Shown here in pieces: positions 35,597 to 44,646 of a stretch of DNA of 64,000 nt. Numbering within the stretch: position 1 is the first letter of the stretch; each line of letters starts with the position of its first letter. The notes beneath the pieces are model-generated. The model was given only the letters and a program-made list of their open reading frames with translations. It had not been told where the DNA came from and did no database searches. Made by a program: the position numbers and the translations under genes. Source of the stretch: Capsulimonas corticalis (lineage in GTDB: Bacteria; Armatimonadota; Armatimonadia; Armatimonadales; Capsulimonadaceae); NCBI RefSeq assembly GCF_003574315.2, contig NZ_AP025739.1:3968001-4032000 (forward strand), in the 5' to 3' direction.

Positions 35597-35998
35597 ATGC
35601 CGGTCAGCGACCCTATCGCGGACCTTCTGACTCGGATTCGCAACGCGAACAGCGCGAATCACGATTCGTTGGAAGTCTCTGCATCCAATGTAAAGATCGA
35701 GATCACTAAGATCCTGCTCGATGAAGGCTATATCAAGTCTTACGAGGTTGTTCAGCAGCCCGTGCAGAACAAGATCAAGATCACCCTCAAGTACGGCGCC
35801 CGCAACCGGGAAAAGGTCATCACCGACCTCAAGCGCATCAGCAAGCCCGGTCTGCGCATCTACCGATCGCACGACAATTTGCCGACGGTTCTTCGCGGTC
35901 TCGGCATCGCGATCGTCACTACCTCCCAGGGCGTTATGACAGCCAAGCGAGCCAAGAAATTGGGCATCGGCGGCGAAGTCATTGCGCACGTCTGGTAA
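35597..35998 (+). CDS. rpsH: 30S ribosomal protein S8
   Basis: 133 residues. Central domain protein of 30S and, in E. coli, spc operon repressor. [18 protein letters not shown] start and the C-terminal [22 protein letters not shown] are diagnostic. A 154-bp gap precedes it, containing a GCTCCCGCAAGGGAGC hairpin (35501-35516). Confidence 0.97.
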   Translation: MPVSDPIADLLTRIRNANSANHDSLEVSASNVKIEITKILLDEGYIKSYEVVQQPVQNKIKITLKYGARNREKVITDLKRISKPGLRIYRSHDNLPTVLRGLGIAIVTTSQGVMTAKRAKKLGIGGEVIAHVW

Positions 35999-36013
35999 AA
36001 GGAGCCCGCAATT

Positions 36014-36601
36014 ATGTCTCGTATCGGTAAAGCTCCCATTACTATTCCCGCAGGCGTTGACGTTCAGATCGCCACCGACGGCGGCGTCACGGTCAAGGGA
36101 CCCAAGGGCACACTTTCCCGCCGCTTCCAGCCGGATATGGCGTTTGTCATTCAGGACGGCGTGTTGACGGTTCAGCGTCCCACGGACAGCAAGACCCATC
36201 GCGCGCTGCATGGTCTGACCCGTTCGCTCGTGAGCAACATGGTGACCGGCGTTTCGGCCGGCTACAAGAAGGTTCTCGAGATCGAAGGCGTCGGTTTCCG
36301 CGCCACGAAGGACGGCAAGAAGCTGGTTCTCAGCCTCGGATTCTCCCACCTCGTTCCGGTCGAGCCCCTCGAAGGCATCGACTTCGAAGTCGGTCAGGAC
36401 AACGCCACGCGCCGTCCGGTCATCACCATCAATGGGATCGACAAGGAAGTTGTTGGCCAGCAGGCGGCCGTTATCCGCAAGCTGAAGGCTCCCGAACCGT
36501 ACAAGGGCAAGGGTATCCGCTACCAGGGCGAGATCGTTCGCCGCAAAGCTGGTAAGAGCGGCAAGGCAGGCGGTAAGGGCGGCGGCAAGGGCAAGAAGTA
36601 A
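36014..36601 (+). CDS. rplF: 50S ribosomal protein L6
   Basis: 195 residues. MSRIGKAPITIPAGV start and the C-terminal PEPYKGKGIRYQGEIVRRKAGK signature (the KxGKGI motif) are conserved. The last ~18 residues are a Lys/Gly-rich extension (SGKAGGKGGGKGKK). Confidence 0.97.
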   Translation: MSRIGKAPITIPAGVDVQIATDGGVTVKGPKGTLSRRFQPDMAFVIQDGVLTVQRPTDSKTHRALHGLTRSLVSNMVTGVSAGYKKVLEIEGVGFRATKDGKKLVLSLGFSHLVPVEPLEGIDFEVGQDNATRRPVITINGIDKEVVGQQAAVIRKLKAPEPYKGKGIRYQGEIVRRKAGKSGKAGGKGGGKGKK

Positions 36602-36669
36602 CCTCGCCTTTTTGGCGTTGAGTTATCTTCAGCTCTCCTTCGTTCGCATTTTGTGGTTTTGGGTTTGCC

Positions 36670-36693
36670 GAGCGGGCGCTGATACGCCCGCTC
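36670..36693 (+). other. Hairpin between rplF and rplR
   Basis: Perfect 9-bp stem GAGCGGGCG / CGCCCGCTC with CTGATA loop in the 123-bp gap, about 30 bp before the rplR start. Confidence 0.55.
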
Positions 36694-36724
36694 GTGTGGA
36701 CAGACCAAGAGGAAACTCGGGATT

Positions 36725-37099
36725 ATGGCTTTATTAAACAAGAACGAGGCGCGACAGAAGCGCCACACTCGTGTGCGAAAGCGCGTCAGCGGCTCGCAGG
36801 CTCGGCCTCGCTTGAACGTCTACCGCAGCAGCAACAATATTTACGTTCAGGTCATCGACGATCTGGCGGGTAAGACGCTTGCGTCGGCATCCACGCTGGA
36901 TCCTTCTCTGCGCACCGACAAGGCCTCCAAGAGCGCCGGCGGCAACGTCGAAGCCGCGAAGGCGGTCGGCAAGCTGATCGCCGAGCGCGCCAAGGCCGCC
37001 GGGATCGAGAAGGTTGTCTTTGACCGTGGCGGATATCTGTACCACGGCCGCATCAAGGGGCTGGCCGAGTCCGCCCGCGAGAACGGATTGGAATTCTAA
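36725..37099 (+). CDS. rplR: 50S ribosomal protein L18
   Basis: 124 residues. 5S rRNA-binding partner of L5. [25 protein letters not shown] and the [22 protein letters not shown]-terminal signature (split here) are clear. AGAGGAAACTCGGGATT precedes the ATG. Confidence 0.97.
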   Translation: MALLNKNEARQKRHTRVRKRVSGSQARPRLNVYRSSNNIYVQVIDDLAGKTLASASTLDPSLRTDKASKSAGGNVEAAKAVGKLIAERAKAAGIEKVVFDRGGYLYHGRIKGLAESARENGLEF

Positions 37100-37101
37100 A
37101 C

Positions 37102-37785
37102 ATGGCGTTGATTAATCCGGACACGCTCAATCTGAGCGAGCGTGTCATCCAGACCAATAAAGTTCAGAAGACCCACAAGGGCGGACGCACCATGTCCTGG
37201 AGCATCCTTGTGGTCGTCGGCGACGGCGAAGGCTATGTCGGCGCCGGCATCGGCAAGGCGCGCGCCATTCCGGACGCGATCCGCAAAGGCGTCGAAGCCG
37301 CTCGCAAGAGCCTGGTTCACGTCCCGCTGGTCGGCACGACGATCCCGCACGACGTTCTGGTTCGCCAGGGCGCGGCCGAAGTTCTGCTTCGCCCCGCGAG
37401 CCCCGGTACCGGACTGGTCGCTGGCGGATCCACCCGCGCGATTCTGGAAGCGGCCGGCGTCAAGGACGTTCTGGCCAAATCCCTGGGTTCGTCGAACAAG
37501 GTCAATACGGCCTGGGCGACGATCGAAGCCCTGAAGAAGCTGAAGCGCGCCTCCGATGTCGCTCGTCTGCGCGGCAAGGATATCGGCGAGCTCGTTCCGC
37601 GCTCCGTTGTCGCCCTGACGGCGGCGGCTGAGGAAGCGGACGCGGCGGCGGGTATTGCGTCGGTTGTGTCCGACGATGTCAATGAGGCCCCCGTAGAGGC
37701 GGCCGCGCCGGTCGTGGAGGAAGCTCCCGTCGCGGCGGCGCCGGAGACCCCGGCGGCGGAGGAGGCGACGAATGTCAGCGCTTAA
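37102..37785 (+). CDS. rpsE: 30S ribosomal protein S5 with Ala/Glu/Pro-rich tail
   Basis: 227 residues; typical S5 is ~165. Fidelity protein at the mRNA entry channel. LSERVIQTNKVQKTHKGGR and the KARAIPDAIRKGVEAARK and PASPGTGLVAGG motifs mark S5. From about residue 172 a tail rich in Ala, Glu, Pro and Val extends to the end, very like that on L22. It overlaps rpmD by 14 bp. Confidence 0.96.
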   Translation: MALINPDTLNLSERVIQTNKVQKTHKGGRTMSWSILVVVGDGEGYVGAGIGKARAIPDAIRKGVEAARKSLVHVPLVGTTIPHDVLVRQGAAEVLLRPASPGTGLVAGGSTRAILEAAGVKDVLAKSLGSSNKVNTAWATIEALKKLKRASDVARLRGKDIGELVPRSVVALTAAAEEADAAAGIASVVSDDVNEAPVEAAAPVVEEAPVAAAPETPAAEEATNVSA

Positions 37786-38014
37786 GATCACGTTGAAGAA
37801 GAGCCTGATCGGCTATGAGAAGAGCCAGGCTCTGTGCGCGAAGGCGCTGGGGCTGGGCAAGGTCGGATCCTCGGTGGTCCAGCCGGACAATGCTTCCATC
37901 CGCGGCTCGATCAAGAAATTAGTACACGTCCTCGACGTCGAGACGATCGAGGGCGACGCTCCCGGACCGCGCCCCCGCGCGCGCCGGAACGCGTCGACTT
38001 TGGTGACGGAGTAA
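37772..38014 (+). CDS. rpmD: 50S ribosomal protein L30
   Basis: 80 residues; the typical protein is ~60. KITLKKSLIGYEKSQALCAKALGLGKVGSSV and SIRGSIKKLVHVLDVE are recognisable L30 elements; the last ~20 residues are basic and unusual. GGAGGAGG upstream lies within rpsE. Confidence 0.94.
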   Translation: MSALKITLKKSLIGYEKSQALCAKALGLGKVGSSVVQPDNASIRGSIKKLVHVLDVETIEGDAPGPRPRARRNASTLVTE

Positions 38015-38017
38015 CCC

Positions 38018-38455
38018 ATGAATCTGACAGACCTCAAGCCTAACGAGGGCTCGACACACCGACGCAAGCGTCTTGGCCGCGGTCCGGGCTCCGGACACGG
38101 CAAGACCAGCGGCGGCGGTCACAAGGGCGATAAGGCCCGCGGCAACACCAAGCCCGGCTTCGAAGGCGGCCAAACCCCGACCCATCGACGCCTGCCGCAT
38201 CGCCGTGGTTTCACCGCGCTCTTCAAAAAAGAGTTCGCGATCGTGAACCTCAGCGCTCTGGAGCGCTTTGACAACGGCGTGACCGTGACCCCGGAACTGC
38301 TGCTGGAAACGCGCGTGATCAATGATGTCAAAGACGGCGTCAAGATCCTGGGCAACGGCGAGCTGACGAAGAAACTGACCGTTCAGGCGCACCACTTCTC
38401 CAAGAGCGCGCAGGACAAGATCGCTTCTCTCGGCGGCAGCACCGAAACCATTTAG
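38018..38455 (+). CDS. rplO: 50S ribosomal protein L15
   Basis: 145 residues. [35 protein letters not shown] with the Gly-rich N-terminus typical of L15 (quoted in part), then [19 protein letters not shown]. Follows rpmD by 3 bp and precedes secY. Confidence 0.96.
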   Translation: MNLTDLKPNEGSTHRRKRLGRGPGSGHGKTSGGGHKGDKARGNTKPGFEGGQTPTHRRLPHRRGFTALFKKEFAIVNLSALERFDNGVTVTPELLLETRVINDVKDGVKILGNGELTKKLTVQAHHFSKSAQDKIASLGGSTETI

Positions 38456-38483
38456 TTGATGCGACGTTTCGAGGACAAAAGTC

Positions 38484-39875
38484 ATGGCTGTCAATAGACC
38501 GTCTGGAGCCGCCGCCGCCGGCGGCTCCGGTCCGCGCCGCCGTACTGGGACCGCGCCGCGCTCATCGCAGACACCGTTTGTCGAAGCGATGACGGCCGCG
38601 TTTGCGATTCCCGAGCTGCGCCGGCGGCTGCTGTTTGTATTCGCTATGTTCGGCGTCTACGTTTTCGGCCTGCACATTCCGATTCCCGGCGTCGATCACC
38701 AGCGGCTCGCTGAGCTGTTCCGGCGAGGCGGCGGCGGCGGAATTTTGAGCCTGGTCGACGTATTCACCGGCGGAGCGCTGAAGACGTACACGGTCTTTGC
38801 GATGGGAATTGTTCCCTACATCAACGCATCGATCATCATGCAGCTTCTGACGTTCGCCATTCCGTCCTGGCAGGAAATGTCCAAGGAAGGCGAATCCGGA
38901 CGCCGGCGCATCGGCCAGTACACCCGCTACTTCACCGTGGCCCTGTCGGCCGTGCAGGGCTTCGGTATGACGATGCTGCTCCGCAACGAGCATGTCATCA
39001 GTTCGAATCCTCTGGCGCTGATCCAGATCATCATCACTCTGGCGGCCGGTACGGCCTTCTTGATGTGGCTGGGCGAGCAGATCACCGAGAAGGGGATCGG
39101 GAACGGAATTTCCCTGATCATCTTCTGCGGAATCATGGTTCGCCTGCCAAGCCAGATCAGCGGTGTTTGGGAATCGGTGAAGAGCGGCGCGGTTCAGCCG
39201 TGGCAGCTCGCCGTCCTGATCATCACGTTCTTCGCGACGGTCATGGGCGTCATCTATGTGACTCTCGGCCAGCGCAAGATCCCGATCCAGCATGTCAAGA
39301 AAATGGTCGGCAACAAGATGACGCAGGGCGGCACGGCTTATCTGCCGTTCCGCGTGGCTTCGGCCGGCGTTATCCCGATCATCTTCGCGCTTTCCATTCA
39401 GCTTCTCCCGCTGACCTTCGCGCAGTTCGTCCCGCCGACCTCGGCGTTCGGCGAAACGCTGCAAAAGTGGGCGCACTGGATGTCGCCGGGCGAGAACCCG
39501 ATCACGGGCTTGATCTACGCGGCGATCATCGTCTTCTTCACGTATTTCTATACGGCGGTTACGATGAATGTCGAGCAGATCGCGGACGACTTGAAGAAGT
39601 ACGGTTCGTACATTCCCGGCATCCGTCCCGGCAAGCCGACGATGGAGTATCTGGATAAGGTGATGACACGCATCACCCTGGCCGGGGCTCTGTTCCTGGC
39701 GGTCATCGCGCTGATGCAGTACTGGATCCCGGCGCTGACGAATACGGGCGGAGCGAACGGCTTCACCCTCGTCGGCGGCACCAGCTTGCTGATCGTCGTC
39801 GGCGTCGCCCTGGAGACGATGCAGGCGATCGAAGCGCAGCTTCTGATGCGGAACTATGAGGGCTTCATCCGGTAG
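38484..39875 (+). CDS. secY: Protein translocase subunit SecY
   Basis: 463 residues, ten membrane spans. Channel of the Sec translocon. AFAIPELRRRLLFVFAM start region after a ~30-residue Gly/Arg-rich N-terminus, GGGILSLVDVFTGGALK plug region, FTYFYTAVTMN and the cytoplasmic IPGIRPGKPTMEYLDKV loop that contacts ribosome and SecA. Its TAG overlaps the adk GTG by one base. Confidence 0.97.
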   Translation: MAVNRPSGAAAAGGSGPRRRTGTAPRSSQTPFVEAMTAAFAIPELRRRLLFVFAMFGVYVFGLHIPIPGVDHQRLAELFRRGGGGGILSLVDVFTGGALKTYTVFAMGIVPYINASIIMQLLTFAIPSWQEMSKEGESGRRRIGQYTRYFTVALSAVQGFGMTMLLRNEHVISSNPLALIQIIITLAAGTAFLMWLGEQITEKGIGNGISLIIFCGIMVRLPSQISGVWESVKSGAVQPWQLAVLIITFFATVMGVIYVTLGQRKIPIQHVKKMVGNKMTQGGTAYLPFRVASAGVIPIIFALSIQLLPLTFAQFVPPTSAFGETLQKWAHWMSPGENPITGLIYAAIIVFFTYFYTAVTMNVEQIADDLKKYGSYIPGIRPGKPTMEYLDKVMTRITLAGALFLAVIALMQYWIPALTNTGGANGFTLVGGTSLLIVVGVALETMQAIEAQLLMRNYEGFIR

Positions 39876-40522
39876 TGCGCGCCGTGCTGCTGGGTCCGCC
39901 TGGTTCCGGCAAAGGAACGCAAGGACAAAAGCTCGCCGATCAGCTGCGAGTTCCACGGATTGCGACGGGCGATATCATCCGAGATCATATCGCCCGACGC
40001 ACCACTTTTGGATTGAAAATTGAAGAGCGTATCGCCGCCGGAGACTTCGCTCCGGACGAAGACATCATCCACTATGTGTCTTTGCGGTTAGCGGAGCCCG
40101 ATGCAGCGGCGGGATATGTTCTGGATGGGTTTCCCCGAAACCTGAATCAAGCTCGTCTGTTCGATGCGACTGGCTCCGAGGAAACACCGGCGATTGATGT
40201 GGTTATCTCGCTGGAGATTGACGAAGCGAGCCTGATCGAACGCACGGCGGGACGGTTGATTTGCCCGAAGTGCGGCACGGTTTATCAAACGCATTTGCAG
40301 CCGCCGAAGAGGGCGGGACGATGCGATCGAGATGAGGAAATGTTGGTTCGCCGGCCGGAAGACGACCCGGGAACGATGCCTCATCGTTTAGATGTTTATC
40401 ATATGTCGACGCTGCCGTTGACGCAATACTACGCCCAGCAGGGCAAACTTCGGCCGGTGGACGCTTCTGGCAGCCCCGCCGATGTCTTTCATCGCATACT
40501 ATTTGCGCTGAAAGATCGATAA
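39875..40522 (+). CDS. adk: Adenylate kinase
   Basis: 215 residues, GTG start overlapping the secY stop. Interconverts ATP + AMP and 2 ADP. P-loop GPPGSGKGTQ, DGFPRNLNQA, RLICPKCGTVYQTH and a four-cysteine-type lid (C-x2-C near residue 130 and a later C) typical of zinc-lid adenylate kinases, though the second pair (RCDRDEEM) keeps only one Cys and an Asp. Confidence 0.95.
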   Translation: MRAVLLGPPGSGKGTQGQKLADQLRVPRIATGDIIRDHIARRTTFGLKIEERIAAGDFAPDEDIIHYVSLRLAEPDAAAGYVLDGFPRNLNQARLFDATGSEETPAIDVVISLEIDEASLIERTAGRLICPKCGTVYQTHLQPPKRAGRCDRDEEMLVRRPEDDPGTMPHRLDVYHMSTLPLTQYYAQQGKLRPVDASGSPADVFHRILFALKDR

Positions 40523-40537
40523 ATGGAAATTGACGGG

Positions 40538-40543
40538 TATAAT
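40538..40543 (+). promoter_or_regulatory. Perfect -10 box giving a leaderless map transcript
   Basis: TATAAT six bases before the map ATG at 40550, with no good -35 (upstream bases are adk codons) and no ribosome binding site in the gap. Suggests a leaderless messenger from inside the operon. Confidence 0.5.
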
Positions 40544-40549
40544 AGTCCG

Positions 40550-41338
40550 ATGGGTCGTCCCAAAACTTCAGAAGAAATTGAAATGATGCGGCTCGCGGGC
40601 CGTGTGGTCGCGGAAGCGCTCGCGGCGATGGCGGCCGCAATCGTCCCGGGGACGACCACGACGCTGGATTTGGATGAAGTGGCTGCGGAGGTTCTTCGCA
40701 AGCACGGCGCCAAATCGGCGTTTATGGGCTATCAGCCCTCATTCAGCGATGTGCCCTATAAGCACAATACATGTTTGTCGGTCAATGATGAGATCGTCCA
40801 TGGCGTTCCGGCCAAAAACCGGGTGCTGCAAGCGGGCGAGATCATCAGTCTCGATATGGGCGCGTCGGTGGATGGATGGTTCGCCGATGCGGCCGTGACA
40901 GTTCCCGTCGGAGAAATTTCATCGGCGGCAAAGAACCTGCTGCTGGTGACGCGTGAGGCTCTGTATAAGGGCATCGCGCAGGCGCGGCCTGGCAATACGA
41001 TCGGCGATATCGGCGCCGCGATCCAGAAACATGTGGAGCGCAGCCGATATTCGGTCGTCCGTGACCTGGTCGGTCATGGCATCGGCAATACCGTGCATGA
41101 GGAGCCTCAAGTTCCCAATTACGGTCGTCCGGGTCGTGGCGAGCGTCTTCGCGCGGGGATGACGATCTGCATTGAGCCGATGGTCAACATCGGATCGCGC
41201 GAGGCCATCCATCGCGCAGGGGATGAGTGGACTATTTTTACAGGCGATCGTAGTCTCTCCGCCCACTTTGAGCATACGGTCGCGATTACTGAGGACGGGC
41301 CGGACATTTTAACTCTGCCTGCCTCTGAAGGGAAATAG
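40550..41338 (+). CDS. map: Methionine aminopeptidase, type I
   Basis: 262 residues from ATG 40550 (a start at 40523 would add nine non-conserved residues). Removes the N-terminal Met from nascent proteins. All five metal ligands are recognisable: DMGASVDGWFADAAVT (two Asp), HGIG (His), the E of CIEPMVNI and E in HFEHTVAI (Glu), with HNTCLSVNDEIVHGVP. KTSEEIEMMRLAGRV is the usual start. Leaderless promoter directly upstream. Confidence 0.95.
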   Translation: MGRPKTSEEIEMMRLAGRVVAEALAAMAAAIVPGTTTTLDLDEVAAEVLRKHGAKSAFMGYQPSFSDVPYKHNTCLSVNDEIVHGVPAKNRVLQAGEIISLDMGASVDGWFADAAVTVPVGEISSAAKNLLLVTREALYKGIAQARPGNTIGDIGAAIQKHVERSRYSVVRDLVGHGIGNTVHEEPQVPNYGRPGRGERLRAGMTICIEPMVNIGSREAIHRAGDEWTIFTGDRSLSAHFEHTVAITEDGPDILTLPASEGK

Positions 41339-41350
41339 CTAATCTAGCCT

Positions 41351-41635
41351 ATGGCGAGAAGACCACGAAAGACTCATGAAGCGCGCGAAGAGCGTCGCGC
41401 TGAGGAAGCAGAAGTTTACGCGAAGGAAAAGGCGATTGAGGTAGAGGGAACCATTGCGGAAACTCTGCCGAACGCCATGTTCCGCGTAGATCTGGAAGGC
41501 GGACATCAGATTTTGGCGCTGGTCAGCGGTAAGATCCGCATGAACTTCATCAAAATTCTGCCGGGCGATCGGGTGAAGTGCGAGCTTTCCCCATACGATC
41601 TGACCCGGGGCCGCATTTTGTATCGTTATAAGTAA
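41351..41635 (+). CDS. infA: Translation initiation factor IF-1 with N-terminal extension
   Basis: 94 residues against ~72 in most bacteria. OB-fold core [18 protein letters not shown], then [18 protein letters not shown] and [16 protein letters not shown]. It is preceded by ~26 very charged residues ([17 protein letters not shown]). The first ATG is 41351; no better start is visible inside. Confidence 0.93.
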   Translation: MARRPRKTHEAREERRAEEAEVYAKEKAIEVEGTIAETLPNAMFRVDLEGGHQILALVSGKIRMNFIKILPGDRVKCELSPYDLTRGRILYRYK

Positions 41636-41688
41636 CGTTACCAACGGCCCGGCGGCGTTAAGCCGCCGGGCAAGACGAGGAGTTTCGC

Positions 41689-41802
41689 ATGAAAGTACGG
41701 GCGTCCGTAAAAAAAATCTGCGATAAGTGTAAGGTAATCAAGCGCGACGGCGTCGTGCGCGTTATCTGCGTTATCAAGAAGCACAAGCAGCGACAGGGCT
41801 AA
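41689..41802 (+). CDS. rpmJ: 50S ribosomal protein L36 (zinc type)
   Basis: 37 residues: [20 protein letters not shown] and the ending KKHKQRQG match L36 throughout. Zinc ligands C11, C14, C27 and H32. GAGGAG lies 8-9 bp upstream, after a CCCGGCGGC / GCCGCCGGG hairpin (41648-41670). Located between infA and rpsM as in the canonical order. Confidence 0.97.
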   Translation: MKVRASVKKICDKCKVIKRDGVVRVICVIKKHKQRQG

Positions 41803-41832
41803 TCCCTTCGCCTGGGTTCGAGGAGGCAATCT

Positions 41833-42210
41833 TTGGCACGTATTGCGGGCGTTGACCTGCCGCGCGACAAGCGGGTAGAGTACGCGCTACTTTCTATTTT
41901 CGGGATCGGGCTCACCAGCAGCCGTGATATCCTGACAAAAAACGACATCAGCCTGGACACTCGTGTCCGCGACCTGACGGAGACGGAAGTCTCCAAGCTT
42001 CGTGAGACCATCGAGCGCGAATTCCGCGTCGAAGGCGACCTGAAGCGACAGATCGCTATCAACATCCGCCGGCTGCAAGAGATCGGCTGCTACCGTGGGA
42101 TTCGCCACCGCAAGGGCTTGCCCGTGCGTGGTCAGAAGACCAAGAGCAACGCTCGGACCCGTCGTGGACCGCGCCGCGCCGTTGCCGGTAAGAAGAAAAT
42201 CAAGAAGTAA
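41833..42210 (+). CDS. rpsM: 30S ribosomal protein S13
   Basis: 125 residues, TTG start with AGGAGG 6 bp upstream. Bridges the subunits at the head. [19 protein letters not shown] start and [20 protein letters not shown] signature. First gene of the alpha cluster. Confidence 0.97.
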   Translation: MARIAGVDLPRDKRVEYALLSIFGIGLTSSRDILTKNDISLDTRVRDLTETEVSKLRETIEREFRVEGDLKRQIAINIRRLQEIGCYRGIRHRKGLPVRGQKTKSNARTRRGPRRAVAGKKKIKK

Positions 42211-42304
42211 GTAGCTTTTCCATCGGAGACTTAGTGGTCTTCGCGTGGAAAGCTTCCTGTACCGCCGCCGAGTGCGACGGGATGATAGGAGTATTCGTAG
42301 TTCG

Positions 42305-42700
42305 ATGGCGCAAAAGAAAACGACAACTCGGCAGAAGCCGAAAGAGAAGAAGAACATCGCTCAGGGTATCGTTCATATCCAGAGCACGTTCAACAACACA
42401 ATTGTATCGATCACCGACATTAAAGGTGAATTGATTTCCTGGGCTAGCGCAGGCAGTGTAGGGTTCAAGGGCTCCAAAAAAGGAACTCCCTTTGGCGCGC
42501 AGCTCGCCGCTGAGAATGCCGCCCGCAAGGCGCAGGAGCATGGTCTCCGCCGCGTGGACGTGTTTGTGAAGGGACCCGGATCCGGCCGCGAAAGCGCCAT
42601 CCGCGCCCTGCAAGCCGTCGGTGTCGAGGTGTCCCTGATCAAGGATGTCACCCCGATCCCGCACAACGGATGCCGACCGCCGAAGCGCCGACGCGTTTGA
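42305..42700 (+). CDS. rpsK: 30S ribosomal protein S11
   Basis: 131 residues from ATG 42305; the AGGAG at 42287-42291 is 13 bp away, slightly far, and an earlier in-frame start at 42245 is unlikely because the family begins with [43 protein letters not shown] and GRESAIRAL are characteristic; the C-terminus PPKRRRV is typical. Confidence 0.95.
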   Translation: MAQKKTTTRQKPKEKKNIAQGIVHIQSTFNNTIVSITDIKGELISWASAGSVGFKGSKKGTPFGAQLAAENAARKAQEHGLRRVDVFVKGPGSGRESAIRALQAVGVEVSLIKDVTPIPHNGCRPPKRRRV

Positions 42701-42728
42701 GTTCGATTTTTTTGGAGATTCTTTAACA

Positions 42729-43355
42729 ATGCCAATCAGTGGAGATGCCCGCTGCCGTCAGTGCCGGCGCGAGGGAGTCAAACTATATCTGAAGGGAACT
42801 CGCTGCTACAGCAAGAAGTGCGGTATCGAGCGACGGAACTACGCCCCCGGCATGCACGGCCAGGGTATGCAGAAGAAAATGACCGAGTACGCCACCCAGC
42901 TTCGCGAAAAGCAGAAGATGAAGCGGACGTACCGGGTTATGGAAAAGCCTTTCCGCAACTACCTGGCGGAAGCCGAGCGCAAGCGCGGAGTGACCGGCGA
43001 GAATTTGCTGGCCTTGCTTGAGGTTCGCCTCGACAACACGATTTACCGGCTGAACCTGGCGTCCTCGCGCGCTCAGGCTCGCCAGTTCGTCACCCACCGC
43101 CACTTCCTGGTCAACGGCAAGCGCGTCAACATCCCTTCCTTCCTCGTGAAGCCGGGCGACGTGATCACCGTCCATGACAACAGCCGCAAACTGGCTCCGA
43201 TGCTGGCTTCGCTCAGCGGCATGGGACGTCATATCCCGGACTGGCTGAACTTTGACGCCAGCACGCTGACCGGTAAAGTGGTTTCGCTGCCGACACGCGA
43301 CCTGATCGATACGGATGTCGAAGAGCAGCTGATCGTCGAATACTACTCCCGTTAA
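42729..43355 (+). CDS. rpsD: 30S ribosomal protein S4, zinc-binding type
   Basis: 208 residues from ATG 42729. Assembly initiator and 16S binder. Cysteines C9, C12, C26 and C31 (RCRQCRR and RCYSKKCG) form the zinc knuckle of C+ type S4. MHGQ, and the S4 domain [19 protein letters not shown] (split) with [16 protein letters not shown] are present. Confidence 0.96.
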   Translation: MPISGDARCRQCRREGVKLYLKGTRCYSKKCGIERRNYAPGMHGQGMQKKMTEYATQLREKQKMKRTYRVMEKPFRNYLAEAERKRGVTGENLLALLEVRLDNTIYRLNLASSRAQARQFVTHRHFLVNGKRVNIPSFLVKPGDVITVHDNSRKLAPMLASLSGMGRHIPDWLNFDASTLTGKVVSLPTRDLIDTDVEEQLIVEYYSR

Positions 43356-43571
43356 TCCGGAGAGCCGTTACGGCGCAGACGCAAGACGGACGAGCTTACT
43401 GGTATGCTCGCCCAATCATCGACATCGTGAATCGCCAGTCGCGATATGTTTCGGATCCTCCGCGCTCACGCTCGGCGGAGCTTCCCGCTTCTTCTGGAGA
43501 ATATCCCGAAGGGTGGGGAGCCCCCTGGAGCGTTTTGGCGCGTGAGGACCCAGGAGCCAGAACGGATTACA
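43356..43571 (+). other. rpsD-rpoA gap
   Basis: 216 bp without a gene. A short CTCCGC / GCGGAG hairpin (43458-43480) and an AGGAG at 43550-43554 too far from the chosen rpoA start to act alone; an in-frame GTG at 43542 could be an alternative rpoA start. Confidence 0.5.
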
Positions 43572-44633
43572 ATGATAGAAACGGCGACACCACGCATTGA
43601 GACTCTGGAGCAGACCGACACTTACGGTAAGTTTGTCGTCGAGCCGCTGGAGCGGGGCTATGGCGTGACGCTGGGGAACTCCCTGCGTCGTGTTCTGATC
43701 TCCTCCATCCCAGGCGCGGCGGTCACTTCCATCAAGGTGGACGGTGTCCTGCACGAGTTCTCAACCATTCCTGGTGTGAAAGAAGATACGACCGAGCTGA
43801 TCCTGAACCTGAAGGATCTGTTCGTGAAGGTGCACAGCGACGGCGCGCTGCTCGGCGGCGCGAAGCCCGAACCGAAGGTCGTTCGCATCGATGTCAAGGG
43901 CGAGGGACGCGTCACCGGCGCGGACATCCAGTGCCCGAGCGATGTCGAGATCGTGAACCCGGAAGTTTACCTGGCGACGATCTCCGACGCCAACGCCAGC
44001 CTCTCCATGGAGCTGACGGTGGAAGAGGGCAAGGGCTACGTTCTCCCGGACAAGCAGGACAAGAGCAAGCAAGTCATCGGAGTCATTCCGATCGGCGCCG
44101 CTTTCACTCCGGTCCGCCGCGTTGCTTACAACGTGGAAGCCACCCGCGTCGGTTTCAAAACGGACTACGAGCGGCTGACCCTGGAAATCTGGACCAACGG
44201 AACGATCGCTCCCGCGGAATCGCTGAGCCAGGCCGCTTACCTGCTGGAGCAGTTCTTCCAGCGCTTCGTCGAGTTCCCCAAGGGACTGGGCGGACGCCTG
44301 AACGCGGCTGCGGGCGCGGCGTATCCTGTCGGCGCCGCAGGCGCTCCGGATGCGCGGATCGAGGAGCTGGACTTCTCGGTGCGCACCTACAACTGTTTGA
44401 AGAAAGCCAACATCCTGACGATTGGCGATCTCATCCAGATTTCGGAAAGCGATCTGATGCAGATCCGCAACTTCGGCAAGAAGTCCTTGACCGAGGTTCG
44501 CGAGAAGCTGTCCTCGCTGGGTCTGAGCATCCAAGGCGGAAGCGAAGACGACGGCGCTTATGATGATGACGACGACGCCGGCGCGGCTGAGGACGATGAC
44601 GACGTCCCGGTGAGCGCGGCGGACGAAGAATAA
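43572..44633 (+). CDS. rpoA: RNA polymerase alpha subunit
   Basis: 353 residues from ATG 43572; starts near [11 protein letters not shown] are as in relatives. Dimerises to seed polymerase assembly. N-terminal domain with [28 protein letters not shown]-like start ([17 protein letters not shown]), [20 protein letters not shown]; C-terminal domain with the [16 protein letters not shown] and [20 protein letters not shown] helices that bind UP elements. A strongly acidic tail of about 30 residues ([15 protein letters not shown]) follows. Confidence 0.96.
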   Translation: [353 protein letters not shown]

Positions 44634-44646
44634 ATAGGAGCATTCC

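Noticed and set aside
43542-43571. GTG 43542 as the rpoA start
   Set aside because: It gives a plausible extra ten residues but no good ribosome binding site; the ATG at 43572 matches the family N-terminus better.
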